NCBI GenBank assembly: GCA_963732775.1
Contig: CAVTAR010000001.1
Coordinates: 1,054,001 to 1,118,000 of the forward strand
DNA: 64,000 nucleotides
Direction of reading: 5' to 3'
Source of the DNA: CAVRQM01 sp963732775
GTDB taxonomy: Bacteria; Pseudomonadota; Alphaproteobacteria; Acetobacterales; Acetobacteraceae
Of this stretch, positions 8,332 through 16,338 are shown piece by piece (the first letter of the stretch is position 1; every line of letters starts with the position of its first letter). The notes below the pieces were generated by a model. That model saw nothing but the letters and a program-made list of their open reading frames with translations, did no database searches and had not been told where the DNA came from. The position numbers were made by a program, and so were the translations under genes.

Positions 8332-9246
8332 CTACGCCGGCACGGCCTCCACCTTTTCCACCGAGGCACGGAAGATCTCGTCGATGGCCTCGGCCAGGTT
8401 CGCGTCGAAGTCCGCCTCGCTCATCGAGTGGCGCAGGTCGTCGATCAGGGCCCGCGAGAAGCTGGCGATCATGCCGTGGTTGGCGGCCAGTCGCCGGCAC
8501 GCCTCCGCGCGCGTGTAGCCGCCGGAGAGCGCCACGACCCGGACCACGTGGGGGTGGGCGATCAGTGGCGCGTAGAAGTCCGGCACGTCCGGGATGGTGA
8601 GCTTCAGCATCACGCGGCGCCCGGCGGGGAGGGTATCGAGACGTCGCGTGATCGCGTCGCGCAGCAGCGCCTCGGCGGCGGCCTTGTCCGGCGCGTTGAT
8701 CGAGATTTCCGGCTCCAGGATGGGCACCAGCCCGTGCGCTGCGATCTGGCCGCCGACATCGAACTGCTGCTGCACGATCGCGGCGATGCCGCCCGGCGAG
8801 GCGCGTTCGATCACCGAGCGCATTTTGGTGCCGAACACGCCGAGCCGCGCCGCGCGCTCCAGCAGCGGGTCGAGCCCTGAAATCGGCTTCATCAGCCGCA
8901 CGCCGTCGGCTTCCGCCTCCAGCCCCTTGTCAACCTTCAGGAACGGCACGACGCCCCGGCCCTGCCACAGAAATGCCGGGACCGGCCGACCCTGCGCCTG
9001 CCCGTCCATGGTCTGCTCGAACAGGATTGAGCCGATGACCTTGTCGCCCGTGAAGGCCGGCGCGGAGATGATCCGCACGCGCATCTCGTGGATCAGCCGG
9101 AACATCTCGGCCTCGCCCGAGTAGGCGGTGTCCGCAATGCCGTACTGGCGCAGCGCGCCGGGCGTGGAACCGCCGCTCTGATCCAGCGCGGCGATGAACC
9201 CGCCGCGGCCGGTCATCTGCGCCATCATCTCGTCGTTGACCGTCAT
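8332..9246 (-). CDS. Class I fructose-bisphosphate aldolase
   Basis: 304-aa single-domain class I aldolase that interconverts fructose 1,6-bisphosphate with dihydroxyacetone phosphate and glyceraldehyde 3-phosphate through a Schiff base. The start region FIAALDQSGGSTPGAL and SGEAEMFRLIHEMR is typical of the prokaryotic fructose-bisphosphate aldolase group. The Schiff-base lysine is most likely Lys215 in RVMLKLTIP; the acidic pair is in LVPILEPEIS (about residues 173-182), and the phosphate loop is VVALSGGY. It lies 41 bp from thiE on the same strand. The start at 9246 is an ATG with no overlap upstream. Confidence 0.92.
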   Translation of the reverse strand: MTVNDEMMAQMTGRGGFIAALDQSGGSTPGALRQYGIADTAYSGEAEMFRLIHEMRVRIISAPAFTGDKVIGSILFEQTMDGQAQGRPVPAFLWQGRGVVPFLKVDKGLEAEADGVRLMKPISGLDPLLERAARLGVFGTKMRSVIERASPGGIAAIVQQQFDVGGQIAAHGLVPILEPEISINAPDKAAAEALLRDAITRRLDTLPAGRRVMLKLTIPDVPDFYAPLIAHPHVVRVVALSGGYTRAEACRRLAANHGMIASFSRALIDDLRHSMSEADFDANLAEAIDEIFRASVEKVEAVPA

Positions 9247-9287
9247 GGTGTCCTCGTGAGGGGTGCGACGCGACGCAGCCTAGCACT

Positions 9288-9941
9288 CTATGACAGGGCC
9301 GGCATCTCGCTCGCCGCGATCGCCGCGAGCATCGCCCGCACCCCCGCGGGCGGCCCGTCGGGGTGCGACCACACGGCCGAGACGACCGCCAGGAAATCCG
9401 CCCCGGCCCGCACCAGCGGCCCGCAATTGTCTGGCGTGATGCCGCCGATCGCCACGCAGGGCAGCTCCATCAGCTCCGACCACCATGCCAGCACCTCGGG
9501 GTCGGCGCGGGTGGGCACGTCCTTCGTCGCGGTCGGGAAGAAGGCGCCGAACGCCACGTAGTCGGCGCCGTCCTCGCCCGCCGCCATCGCCAGGTCGCGG
9601 CTGTCGTGGCAGGTGACGCCCAGGGTCAGCCCGCCCAGCCGCCGCCGCGCCTCTCGCGCCGGGGTGTCGCCCTGGCCGACATGCGCGCCGTCGCACCCGG
9701 TGGCCACCGCGAGGTCGGGTCGGTCGTTCAACAGGAACGCCACCGAGCGCGCCTGGGCGACCGGCCGCAGCGCGTCGATGGCGCGCCGCAGGTGGTCGTC
9801 GTCGGCACCCTTCAGCCGCAACTGGACGGCCGCGACATCGCCCGCGTCGAGCGCGGCCGCGAGCAGGCCAGGGAAATGCGCGAGGTCTAGTGCCGGGGGC
9901 GTCACCAGATAGAGCCGGCAGCGATCCGCGGCGCCGCTCAT
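9288..9941 (-). CDS. thiE: Thiamine-phosphate synthase
   Basis: 217-aa TIM-barrel enzyme that couples the thiazole phosphate and pyrimidine diphosphate to make thiamine phosphate. Family motifs are FLLNDRPDLAVATGCDGAHV near residues 73-93, GVTCHDSRDL, DYVAFGAFFPTATK and the phosphate loop CVAIGGITPDN. The pyrimidine-site segment VQLRLKGAD is slightly different from the common QLREK. The ATG at 9941 overlaps the stop of the upstream gene. No TPP riboswitch was seen upstream. Confidence 0.9.
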   Translation of the reverse strand: MSGAADRCRLYLVTPPALDLAHFPGLLAAALDAGDVAAVQLRLKGADDDHLRRAIDALRPVAQARSVAFLLNDRPDLAVATGCDGAHVGQGDTPAREARRRLGGLTLGVTCHDSRDLAMAAGEDGADYVAFGAFFPTATKDVPTRADPEVLAWWSELMELPCVAIGGITPDNCGPLVRAGADFLAVVSAVWSHPDGPPAGVRAMLAAIAASEMPALS

Positions 9942-10449
9942 GGCCGATCTCGGGTGGCGCCCGCAAGCCAGCGCGCCAGCCCACGCGCGGCGCCCGACGT
10001 TGCAAGGTCAAAGGCGGCAAGATCCGAGGCAGCAAGACCCAAGGCGGCAAGGGCCAAGGCGGGGGGACGGGCAGGCAGGACCCTCGCGCCGAGCGTCGCA
10101 GCCGCGCCACGCACGGCTGCAAAGGCCGGCGAGTCCGGGTCCAGCACCAGCACACGCTGGCCACCTCGGAGTGCCGCCATCGCAGCGCCCGGCGCGTCGG
10201 CGCAGTCGAGGATGTCGGGCGCCACCGCTCCCGGCGAAGCCGCTCGCGCGGCCGAGACCAGCGCGCGCCACCAGCCCACGCCGCCATAGACCCCGGCACC
10301 CCGGCCGGACAGCAGCGTCACCGGCAGCCGCGCGGACAACGCCGCGAGGGCATGGTCATGACCGTGCACCACGATCGCCGGCGGCCAGGGCGTATCATCC
10401 TTGGTCAGGCCAATGCCGCGACGCGGGCCAGTCGGTGGGCGAACGCCAT
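9938..10449 (-). CDS. Hypothetical protein upstream of thiE, probable frameshift near its N-terminus
   Basis: No known function recognised. The body reads AIVVHGHDHALAALSARLPV, LLSGRGAGVYGGVGWWRALV, DILDCADAPGAAMAALRGGQ and RVLVLDPDSPAF, a well-formed globular pattern. A GGAGG site sits 5 nt before an ATG at 10449 (MAFAHRLARVAALA), but that frame stops after 14 codons while the body lies in the next frame; one extra base would join them to give 170 aa. Otherwise the start is a weaker codon downstream. The end is rich in Ala-Leu repeats and overlaps thiE by 4 bp. Confidence 0.55.
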
Positions 10450-10618
10450 GCGATCCTCCGCAGACGGCCACAGTCAATCCCCGGTCCGGCGCGACGGCAA
10501 GTCCGGCTGCTGGACCGGTTCCTGATCGGCGCCGTCTGACCGCGCTGCTTGACCCGGCCGGGATGAACCGGCTGTAACGCAATGTGATGACCTTGCCCAT
10601 GAGCGGGCCGGAGCGCAC

Positions 10619-10849
10619 ATGCCGGACCACGACGAACCCGAGGCGCTTGCCGACGCGAGCGAGGAGCAGGCGGCACGCCTGGAGCGCGCGCTGGATCGAA
10701 TCGCCGCCGCGGCGCAGTCTGCCTCCGACGGGCGCGGGCCGGACGGACCCGAGCCGCTCGGGACGGCGCGGGAGATCGTCGGGCGGCTCGACGCGCTGAT
10801 CGGGCAGTTGCGGGCGGCGCTCGGGCCGGCTTCGGTGCCAGATTCGTGA
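10619..10849 (+). CDS. Small acidic coiled-coil protein upstream of zapA
   Basis: 76-aa charged protein with no hydrophobic segment. Heptad-like helices include EEQAARLERALDRIAAAAQS and a C-terminal LDALIGQLRAALG. It ends 25 bp before zapA, so the two are probably co-transcribed. Position just before zapA and predicted coiled coil suggest a divisome-linked accessory, but that is inference. Confidence 0.6.
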   Translation: MPDHDEPEALADASEEQAARLERALDRIAAAAQSASDGRGPDGPEPLGTAREIVGRLDALIGQLRAALGPASVPDS

Positions 10850-10874
10850 GTTTCACACCGAGGAGGGGCGAGCG

Positions 10875-11225
10875 ATGGCCCAGGTAACAGTCAAGATCAA
10901 CGGCTACGCCTACACGGTCGGTTGTGAGGACGGGCAGGAAGCGCACCTCGAGGCCATGGCCGGGCAGGTCGAGGGGCGGATCGACAGCATCAAGGCGCTT
11001 GGCGGCTCATCCGGCGAGGCACGGCTGCTGGTGCTGGCGGCGCTGCTGATGGCCGACGAACTGCACGACCAGCGGATCGAACTGGATGCCGCGCGGACGG
11101 CGGGCCAGCGCGCGGCCAAGCGGGCGACCCCCGAGAAGGCGGAGGCCGACAGCGCCCGCCGCCTCGCCCGCCTCGCGACCCGGGCCGAGCAGATCGCCAA
11201 CGGCATGGAGCAGGGCGGCGCCTGA
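10875..11225 (+). CDS. zapA: Cell division protein ZapA
   Basis: 116-aa FtsZ-ring stabiliser. The N-terminal domain starts MAQVTVKINGYAYTVGCEDG followed by EEAHLEAMA-like sequence (QEAHLEAMAGQVEGRI), then a long helix (LLVLAALLMADELHDQ) and a charged coiled-coil tail. A GAGGGG ribosome site precedes the ATG at 10875. In related genomes zapA is next to 6S RNA and the formyltetrahydrofolate cyclo-ligase gene; here those lie 2.5 kb away, beyond an ABC transporter. Confidence 0.9.
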   Translation: MAQVTVKINGYAYTVGCEDGQEAHLEAMAGQVEGRIDSIKALGGSSGEARLLVLAALLMADELHDQRIELDAARTAGQRAAKRATPEKAEADSARRLARLATRAEQIANGMEQGGA

Positions 11226-11312
11226 GGTCGCCCAGCCGGGGGCGCGGCCGTTTATGAAATAGTGTAACGCCGCCGACCGCCGGGTGAAATGCCCGGGACC
11301 TATGCTTGCGCC

Positions 11313-12314
11313 ATGTCGTCAACCACCGCCCGTCGCGACCAACCCTCGCCGGCTGCCGGCCCCGCGCCGCCCGGGACTCGTGGGGCGCGCACCGTGGAAC
11401 CGCCGCTGGTGGCCATCGAGCACCTAGCGCTGGCGGTGGGCACGACCCCGATCCTGCACGACGTGAACCTGCATCTGCGCGCCGGCGAGATCTACGGGTT
11501 GCTGGGACCGAACGGCGCCGGCAAGACCACGACGCTGGCCGCCATCCTCGGCCTGCTGCCGACGCAGGCCGGCAGCATCCGCGTGCTCGGCGTGCCGCCA
11601 CATGACGCCCCGGCCGCGCTGCGCCGCCGGCTTGGCGTGCTGCCCGAGCAGAACGGCGTCTACGACTGGATGACCGCGCCGAGCTATCTCGCCTTCTTCG
11701 CCGGCCTGCATGGCGCGGATGCGGGCGCGGCGGCGATCGCCGAGCGACTGGCCGCCGTCGGGCTCGCGCCGCGCCGAGGCCAGACGCTCGCTACCTTCTC
11801 GCGCGGCATGCGCCAGCGTCTCGGGCTGGCCCGCGCGCTGATCGGCGAGCCGTCGCTGCTGGTGCTGGACGAGCCGACCAACGGGCTCGATCCGCGGGGC
11901 CGGCGCGACATCCACGACCTGCTGCTGCGGCTGGCCGGCGAGCAGGGCGTGGGCATCCTGCTCTGCACCCACCTGCTCGACGACGTGGAGCGGCTGTGCG
12001 ACCGCATCGGCATCCTGGTCGCCGGGCGCACCGCGGTCGAGGGCCCGCTCGCCGAGTTGCGCGCCGGTGCCGAGCGCGGCGGTCGCTACCGCGTGCGAAC
12101 CCGCGAGGGCTGGCCCGCCGCAGCGCTCCCGCCTCCGCTCGAGGCGGTGGCGAACGAAGGCGACTGGCACCTGGTGGAGCTGAACGGCGACGCCACGCCC
12201 GAGGAGGCCTGGCGGGCGCTGTTCGTCGCCGGCTGGCCGATCGTGGAAATCCGCCGCGAGGGCAACGGCCTCGAACAGCTCTACCTCCGCCTCACCCAGG
12301 GAGCATCGGCATGA
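11313..12314 (+). CDS. ABC transporter ATPase (ABC-2 export type)
   Basis: About 333-aa ATPase, counted from the ATG at 11313. Walker A is GLLGPNGAGKTTTLAAILGL, the signature is FSRGMRQRLGLARAL, Walker B is LLVLDEPTNGLDPRGRRDIH, and the H-switch lies in CTHLLDDVERLCD. The layout matches ATPases of ABC-2 exporters such as drug, polysaccharide or gliding-type systems. Its stop overlaps the start of the permease gene by 4 bp. An Ala/Pro-rich 35-residue N-terminal extension precedes the domain. Substrate unknown. Confidence 0.88.
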   Translation: MSSTTARRDQPSPAAGPAPPGTRGARTVEPPLVAIEHLALAVGTTPILHDVNLHLRAGEIYGLLGPNGAGKTTTLAAILGLLPTQAGSIRVLGVPPHDAPAALRRRLGVLPEQNGVYDWMTAPSYLAFFAGLHGADAGAAAIAERLAAVGLAPRRGQTLATFSRGMRQRLGLARALIGEPSLLVLDEPTNGLDPRGRRDIHDLLLRLAGEQGVGILLCTHLLDDVERLCDRIGILVAGRTAVEGPLAELRAGAERGGRYRVRTREGWPAAALPPPLEAVANEGDWHLVELNGDATPEEAWRALFVAGWPIVEIRREGNGLEQLYLRLTQGASA

Positions 12315-13063
12315 GCCCGGCCTTGCTGATCGCCCGCAAGGAGGCCGGCGAGCTCCTGCTCTCGGTCCGGGGCGCCGCCTGGCTCGCCACGCTCGCCGCG
12401 GCGATGTCGGTATTCGGTTTGCTGATGATCGGCAACACCCAGCTCAGCCTGCTCGACAACGCGCAAGTGGTCTACGACATGGCCGGCATCGTGATCGGGC
12501 TGGGCGCGCTGCTGGCCGTGGTGGTCGGCACGGATTCGGTGGCCGGCGAGCGCGAGCGCGGCAGCATGGTGACGCTGCTGGTGGCACCGATTCCGCGCGG
12601 CGCCATCCTGTTCGGCAAGCTCGGCGGCCAGGCGATCGCCTGGGCGGTGATGTTCGCCCTCAGCATTCCCTATCTCTGGGCGGTCGGCAGCACCGGCCAG
12701 AACCTCGTCTCCAGCATCCTGGGCGTGGCGCTGCTGGGCACCGCCGTGGTGCTCGGCTTCGGCTTTCTCGCGATGGGCCTGGCCGCGCGCCTCGGCTCGT
12801 CCATGGCAACGCTGCTGGTGTCGCTGATCGTCCTGCTGGTGTCGGCGAGCCCGCTGCTGCTCGGCCCCAGCCTGCGCCAGTCGGCGCTCGGTCGGCTATT
12901 CGACGCGGTCAACCCGTTCTCTGGCGCGCTGAACGCGCTGGACGCCGTGATCATCGACAGCCAATCGCTGCTGGCCCAGCCCGGCCATGTCGCGGCGGTG
13001 GCCATCTGGCTTGCGCTGACGCTGCTGTTTGCCGTGCGCGGCTTTCGCGGCCTGTCGCGATGA
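12311..13063 (+). CDS. ABC-2 type permease
   Basis: 250-aa integral membrane protein with about six hydrophobic segments. It begins MSPALLIARKEAGELLLSVR, the usual cytoplasmic start of ABC-2 permeases. The central GTDSVAGERERGSMVTLLVA matches the family's coupling motif (E-R-E-x-G-T/S). Overlaps with the ATPase upstream and the exported protein downstream are both ATGA, so the three genes form one translation unit. Confidence 0.87.
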   Translation: MSPALLIARKEAGELLLSVRGAAWLATLAAAMSVFGLLMIGNTQLSLLDNAQVVYDMAGIVIGLGALLAVVVGTDSVAGERERGSMVTLLVAPIPRGAILFGKLGGQAIAWAVMFALSIPYLWAVGSTGQNLVSSILGVALLGTAVVLGFGFLAMGLAARLGSSMATLLVSLIVLLVSASPLLLGPSLRQSALGRLFDAVNPFSGALNALDAVIIDSQSLLAQPGHVAAVAIWLALTLLFAVRGFRGLSR

Positions 13064-13638
13064 GGAGGACGCATCCGGTGCCGGTTCGCACGACCCTGCT
13101 GGCCGCTACCCTCGCGTCGGCCATGCTGGCGCTGAGCCCGGGCACTGCCCACGCTCAGCCGCCGGCGCCGGCGCCGGCGCCGGCGCCGGCGCTGAGCGTG
13201 TCGATCGCGCCCGATACCGCCAACCCCGCCTCGCCGCGCATGGGCGACCACCTGTCGTTCCACACCACGATCCGCAACATCGGGGCCGCGCCGGTGCAGG
13301 ACGTGGTCGGCTGGCTGAACGTGGTTCAGACCGATGCCGGCCAGCAGCAGCCAGTCGGCCTGGAAGACTGGAGCGCACAGCAGGCGGTGGCGGTGGCGCG
13401 GCTCGATCCGGGCGCCACGATCGAGACCGACTGGCCGATGCGGCTGATCGCGCCCGGCCACTATCGCGCCGTCATTACCGCCGCCGCCGGCGACGGGGGC
13501 GCGCTGGCCGCGAGTCCACTACTCGATTTCGCGGTGCGGACCAAGCCGGTGGTGGAGTCCGCGCGCGTGCTGCCGGTGGCACTCGGCATCCCGTTCCTGC
13601 TGGGCGGCCTGCTGCTGGTGCGCCTGCGCCGCCGCTGA
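13060..13638 (+). CDS. Exported, C-terminally anchored accessory protein of the ABC system
   Basis: 192 aa with a signal peptide (TLLAATLASAMLALSPGTAH) and a proline-alanine run (PAPAPAPAP) just after it. A beta-sandwich-like middle follows (residues about 45-155) resembling CARDB/adhesion domains: LSFHTTIRNIGAAPVQDVVG. A final hydrophobic helix ends in VRLRRR. It starts inside the permease stop codon. I infer that the folded domain sits in the periplasm and serves the ABC-2 pair; no enzymatic motif was seen. Confidence 0.75.
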   Translation: MRRTHPVPVRTTLLAATLASAMLALSPGTAHAQPPAPAPAPAPALSVSIAPDTANPASPRMGDHLSFHTTIRNIGAAPVQDVVGWLNVVQTDAGQQQPVGLEDWSAQQAVAVARLDPGATIETDWPMRLIAPGHYRAVITAAAGDGGALAASPLLDFAVRTKPVVESARVLPVALGIPFLLGGLLLVRLRRR

Positions 13639-13689
13639 GGCCGGTCCGCACTTGAACCCCGCCCTGTCCGCGCGCATTTCGAGTGGGCG

Positions 13690-13850
13690 GGGCTGCCCGG
13701 TGCGTAAGGCAGCTCATCCCCGGGGCCGATAAGCACTCCCACGGGAACTGGCTCTGCTGCGATCGTGGTCGCAGTACCTGGTGCCCACCTGCGCAAGCAG
13801 GCTCTGGGAGGATGACAAGTCCAACGGCCATGGCGGCTCCGCACTGATCC
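13690..13850 (+). ncRNA. ssrS: 6S RNA candidate (ssrS)
   Basis: A gene-free block upstream of the cyclo-ligase region folds like 6S RNA. GTGCG at 13700-13704 can pair with CGCAC at 13840-13844, and TCATCC at 13714-13719 with GGATGA at 13810-13815. Between them lie a hairpin CTGCGA/TCGCAG (13757-13774) and a GCAA-capped stem CCTGC/GCAGG (13788-13801). The text CTGGTGCCCACC and the long closing stem around an open centre resemble alphaproteobacterial 6S RNA from memory. 6S RNA usually lies between zapA and ygfA, as here. An 8-bp hairpin, CCCCGCCC/GGGCGGGG, at 13657-13692 precedes it. Confidence 0.7.
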
Positions 13851-13866
13851 AGGGTAAGACCAACCT

Positions 13867-14328
13867 ATGTCCGCGATCCTGTACGACATCGACTCTCTGG
13901 AATGGTCCGAACAGCAGGCCGAGCTGCTGCGCCGGCTGGCCAGCGGCGAGCGAGTGAACCAGGCGATCGATTGGGAAAACGTGATCGAGGACGTGGGGCG
14001 TTGGCAGCTCACCGGCTGCCAATCCCTGCTGCGGCAGGCACTGCTGCATTTGCTGAAGCTCCAGCTTGGCGAAAACCAGCCGGCAGATCACTGGCGCACC
14101 GAGATCGCCGGCTTCCTGGCTGACGCGCAGGCGCGGTTCTCCCCGTCCATGCGGCAGCGGATAGACATCCAGGGGCAGTACGATCAAGCATTGCGCAAGC
14201 TTCGCGCGGGCTTTCTGGCAGCGCGGCTCGCTCCCTTGCCCCAGGACTGCCCCATCACGCTCGATGACTTGCTCGACCCGCGCCTCGACGTTCCCGCCCT
14301 GGAGGGCCGCTTCCTACTAAGGACTTGA
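13867..14328 (+). CDS. DUF29 family protein
   Basis: 153-aa alpha-helical protein of the DUF29 group: the start LYDIDSLEWSEQQAELLRRL, the acidic NVIEDVGR, the RQALLHLLKLQ helix, WRTEIAGFLADAQARFSPSM and a YDQALRK segment are all typical. Function is unknown; members are small cytosolic helical proteins often present in many copies. It follows the 6S RNA candidate by about 15 bp and its stop overlaps the TTG start of the cyclo-ligase gene. Confidence 0.82.
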   Translation: MSAILYDIDSLEWSEQQAELLRRLASGERVNQAIDWENVIEDVGRWQLTGCQSLLRQALLHLLKLQLGENQPADHWRTEIAGFLADAQARFSPSMRQRIDIQGQYDQALRKLRAGFLAARLAPLPQDCPITLDDLLDPRLDVPALEGRFLLRT

Positions 14329-14903
14329 CTTGCAGACAGCTCATAGAAGCGCTCGAGGAACAGAAGCGCGGAGCCCGCTCCCGCGCCCTCGCCGCGCGGC
14401 GGGGATGCGACCCGGCCCGCGGCGCTGACCTCGCCCGTTACGTGCTGGCGGAGCGCGTGCCGTTCCGCGGTGCCACCGTGTCCGGCTACTGGCCGATGGG
14501 CGACGAGATCGACATCCGCCCGCTGCTCAGCGCGTTGCACGAGCGCGGCCATACCGTCCTGCTGCCGGTGACGCCGCGGCGCGGCAACCCGCTGTCGTTC
14601 CGTGTCTGGACGCCTGGGGCTGCCATGCTCGCCGAGCGCTTCGGCACGCACTGCCCGACGCCGGACGCGCCCGCTGGCGTGCCGGACGTGCTCTTGGTGC
14701 CGCTCGTCGCCTTCGACCGGGCGGGGCGGCGGCTCGGCTATGGCGGCGGGTTCTACGACCGCACGCTGGCCGCCCTGCCGCACGCGACCGCCATCGGCTG
14801 CGCCTATGCCGCGCAGGAACTGGACGAGGTGCCGGCGGGCGAGTACGACCGCCGGCTGTCCGCGATCGCCACCGAACGCGGCATCATCGACTGCACTCCC
14901 TGA
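14325..14903 (+). CDS. 5-formyltetrahydrofolate cyclo-ligase
   Basis: 192-aa ATP-dependent enzyme that turns 5-formyl- into 5,10-methenyl-tetrahydrofolate. The family's binding motif reads RRLGYGGGFYDRTLA near residues 138-152, and the C-terminal half also has DVLLVPLVAFDRAG. A basic start QKRGARSRALAARRG binds nucleotide in the family. The TTG at 14325 overlaps the previous stop; AAGGA just before it supports a start around here, though spacing is short. It is commonly called ygfA or fau, and lies next to 6S RNA in many proteobacteria. Confidence 0.88.
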   Translation: MTCRQLIEALEEQKRGARSRALAARRGCDPARGADLARYVLAERVPFRGATVSGYWPMGDEIDIRPLLSALHERGHTVLLPVTPRRGNPLSFRVWTPGAAMLAERFGTHCPTPDAPAGVPDVLLVPLVAFDRAGRRLGYGGGFYDRTLAALPHATAIGCAYAAQELDEVPAGEYDRRLSAIATERGIIDCTP

Positions 14904-14917
14904 AGCAAAGCATCTGA

Positions 14918-15739
14918 ATGCGCATCCTTTTCCTGGGCGACGTGGTTGGGCGTTCCGGCCGCGAGGCGGTGGCGTCTGCACTCCCCGACCTGCGGACGCG
15001 CCTCGCAATCGACCTCGCCGTGGTCAACGCCGAGAACGCGAGCCACGGCTTCGGCCTGGCGCCCGAGATGGCGGTGGCGCTGTTCGCCGCCGGCGCCGAC
15101 GCGATCACGCTCGGCAACCATGCCTGGGACCGCAAGGAGCTGATCCCCTATATCGCGCAGGAGCCGCGGGTGATCCGCCCGCTGAACTTCCCGCCCGGCA
15201 CGCCGGGCGGCGGCAGCGTGGTGGCGACCCTGCAGGACGGCCGCCGGGCACTGGTGCTGAACGCCATGGGGCGGCTCTACATGGAGGCGCTTGACTGCCC
15301 GTTCCGCGGCACGGCGGTGGAGCTGGCGCGCCACCGCATGGGCGCGGGCGGGACGGTGGCCGCCGTGCTGATCGACCTCCACGCCGAGGCCACGAGCGAG
15401 AAGGCGGCATTCGCCCACTCGTTCGACGGCCAAGCCAGCGTGATCGTCGGCACCCACACCCACGTGCCGACCGCCGACCATCAGGTGCTGGCCGGAGGCA
15501 CCGCGTTCCAGTCCGACGCCGGCATGTGCGGCGACTACGACAGCGTGATCGGCATGGGCAAGGAGGGGGCCGCCACCCGGTTCTGGAAAAAGCTGCCGGG
15601 CGAGCGGCTCAACCCGGCCGATGGCGCCGCTACGGTGTGCGGGCTGTTCGTGCAGACCGACGACGCGACCGGCCTCGCCCTGCGCGCCGAGCCGGTGCGC
15701 GTCGGCGGGCGGCTGTCGCAGATGCTGCCGGCGGTGTAG
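14918..15739 (+). CDS. YmdB/TIGR00282-like metallophosphoesterase
   Basis: 273-aa protein of the YmdB family, which hydrolyses cyclic nucleotides in characterised members. Metal ligands lie in ILFLGDVVGRSGRE (Asp8), VVNAENASHGFG, LGNHAWDRKEL and VGTHTHVPTADHQVL. The late DYDSVIGMGKE is also diagnostic. It starts 14 bp after the cyclo-ligase gene. The position cyclo-ligase, phosphoesterase, yebC, ruvC recurs in alphaproteobacteria. Confidence 0.9.
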   Translation: MRILFLGDVVGRSGREAVASALPDLRTRLAIDLAVVNAENASHGFGLAPEMAVALFAAGADAITLGNHAWDRKELIPYIAQEPRVIRPLNFPPGTPGGGSVVATLQDGRRALVLNAMGRLYMEALDCPFRGTAVELARHRMGAGGTVAAVLIDLHAEATSEKAAFAHSFDGQASVIVGTHTHVPTADHQVLAGGTAFQSDAGMCGDYDSVIGMGKEGAATRFWKKLPGERLNPADGAATVCGLFVQTDDATGLALRAEPVRVGGRLSQMLPAV

Positions 15740-15771
15740 TCCTGGAGCGTCACCCCGTGTTGGAGTTTCCC

Positions 15772-16323
15772 ATGTCGTTGCGAACCCTCGCCCTCGCCCC
15801 GGAGCGGAGCGTCATCGGCACCGCCGCCGCCGGCTTGGCGCTGAGCCTGCTGCTGGCCGTCTCGGCCAAGGCGCAGGTGCCGTTCTGGCCGGTGCCGATG
15901 ACCTTGCAGACGCTGGCCGTGCTGACCATCGGCGGCCTGCTCGGGGTGCGGCTGGGCCTGGCCGCGATGGCCGCCTACCTGCTGGAGGGTGCGGCCGGGC
16001 TGCCGGTGTTCGCCGGCACACCCGCGCACGGCATCGGCCTCGCCTACATGGCCGGGCCCACCGGCGGGTACCTGCTGGGGCTGGTGCTGGCGATGGCCTG
16101 GGCGGGCTGGGTCGGGCATCGCCTCGCGCATCGCCCGGTGGCGCTCGGCCTCGCGATGCTCGTTGCCGTCGCGCTGAACTACCTGCCGGGGATCGCGTGG
16201 CTGTCCACCTTCGTGGGCTGGCAGCGGGCGTGGCTCGCCGGTGCCGCGCCGTTCCTGCTCGCCGACGCGGTCAAGGCGGCGCTCGCGACGTGCCTGGTGG
16301 TCGCGACCCGCGAGCCGGCCTGA
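15772..16323 (+). CDS. bioY: Biotin transporter BioY
   Basis: 183-aa substrate-specific component (S-component) for biotin import. About six hydrophobic segments are visible. Family motifs are AQVPFWPVPMTLQTLAVL near residues 34-51 and GLAYMAGPTGGYLLG near 84-98. It lies 15 bp before yebC in the same direction; no bioM or bioN ATPase or permease genes are adjacent, so it acts alone or with a shared energy-coupling module elsewhere. Confidence 0.92.
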   Translation: MSLRTLALAPERSVIGTAAAGLALSLLLAVSAKAQVPFWPVPMTLQTLAVLTIGGLLGVRLGLAAMAAYLLEGAAGLPVFAGTPAHGIGLAYMAGPTGGYLLGLVLAMAWAGWVGHRLAHRPVALGLAMLVAVALNYLPGIAWLSTFVGWQRAWLAGAAPFLLADAVKAALATCLVVATREPA

Positions 16324-16338
16324 GGGCAGGCGACCACC

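Noticed and set aside
9940..10620. Possible TPP riboswitch before thiE
   Set aside because: The leader is filled by the overlapping upstream gene and no THI-box sequence was found.
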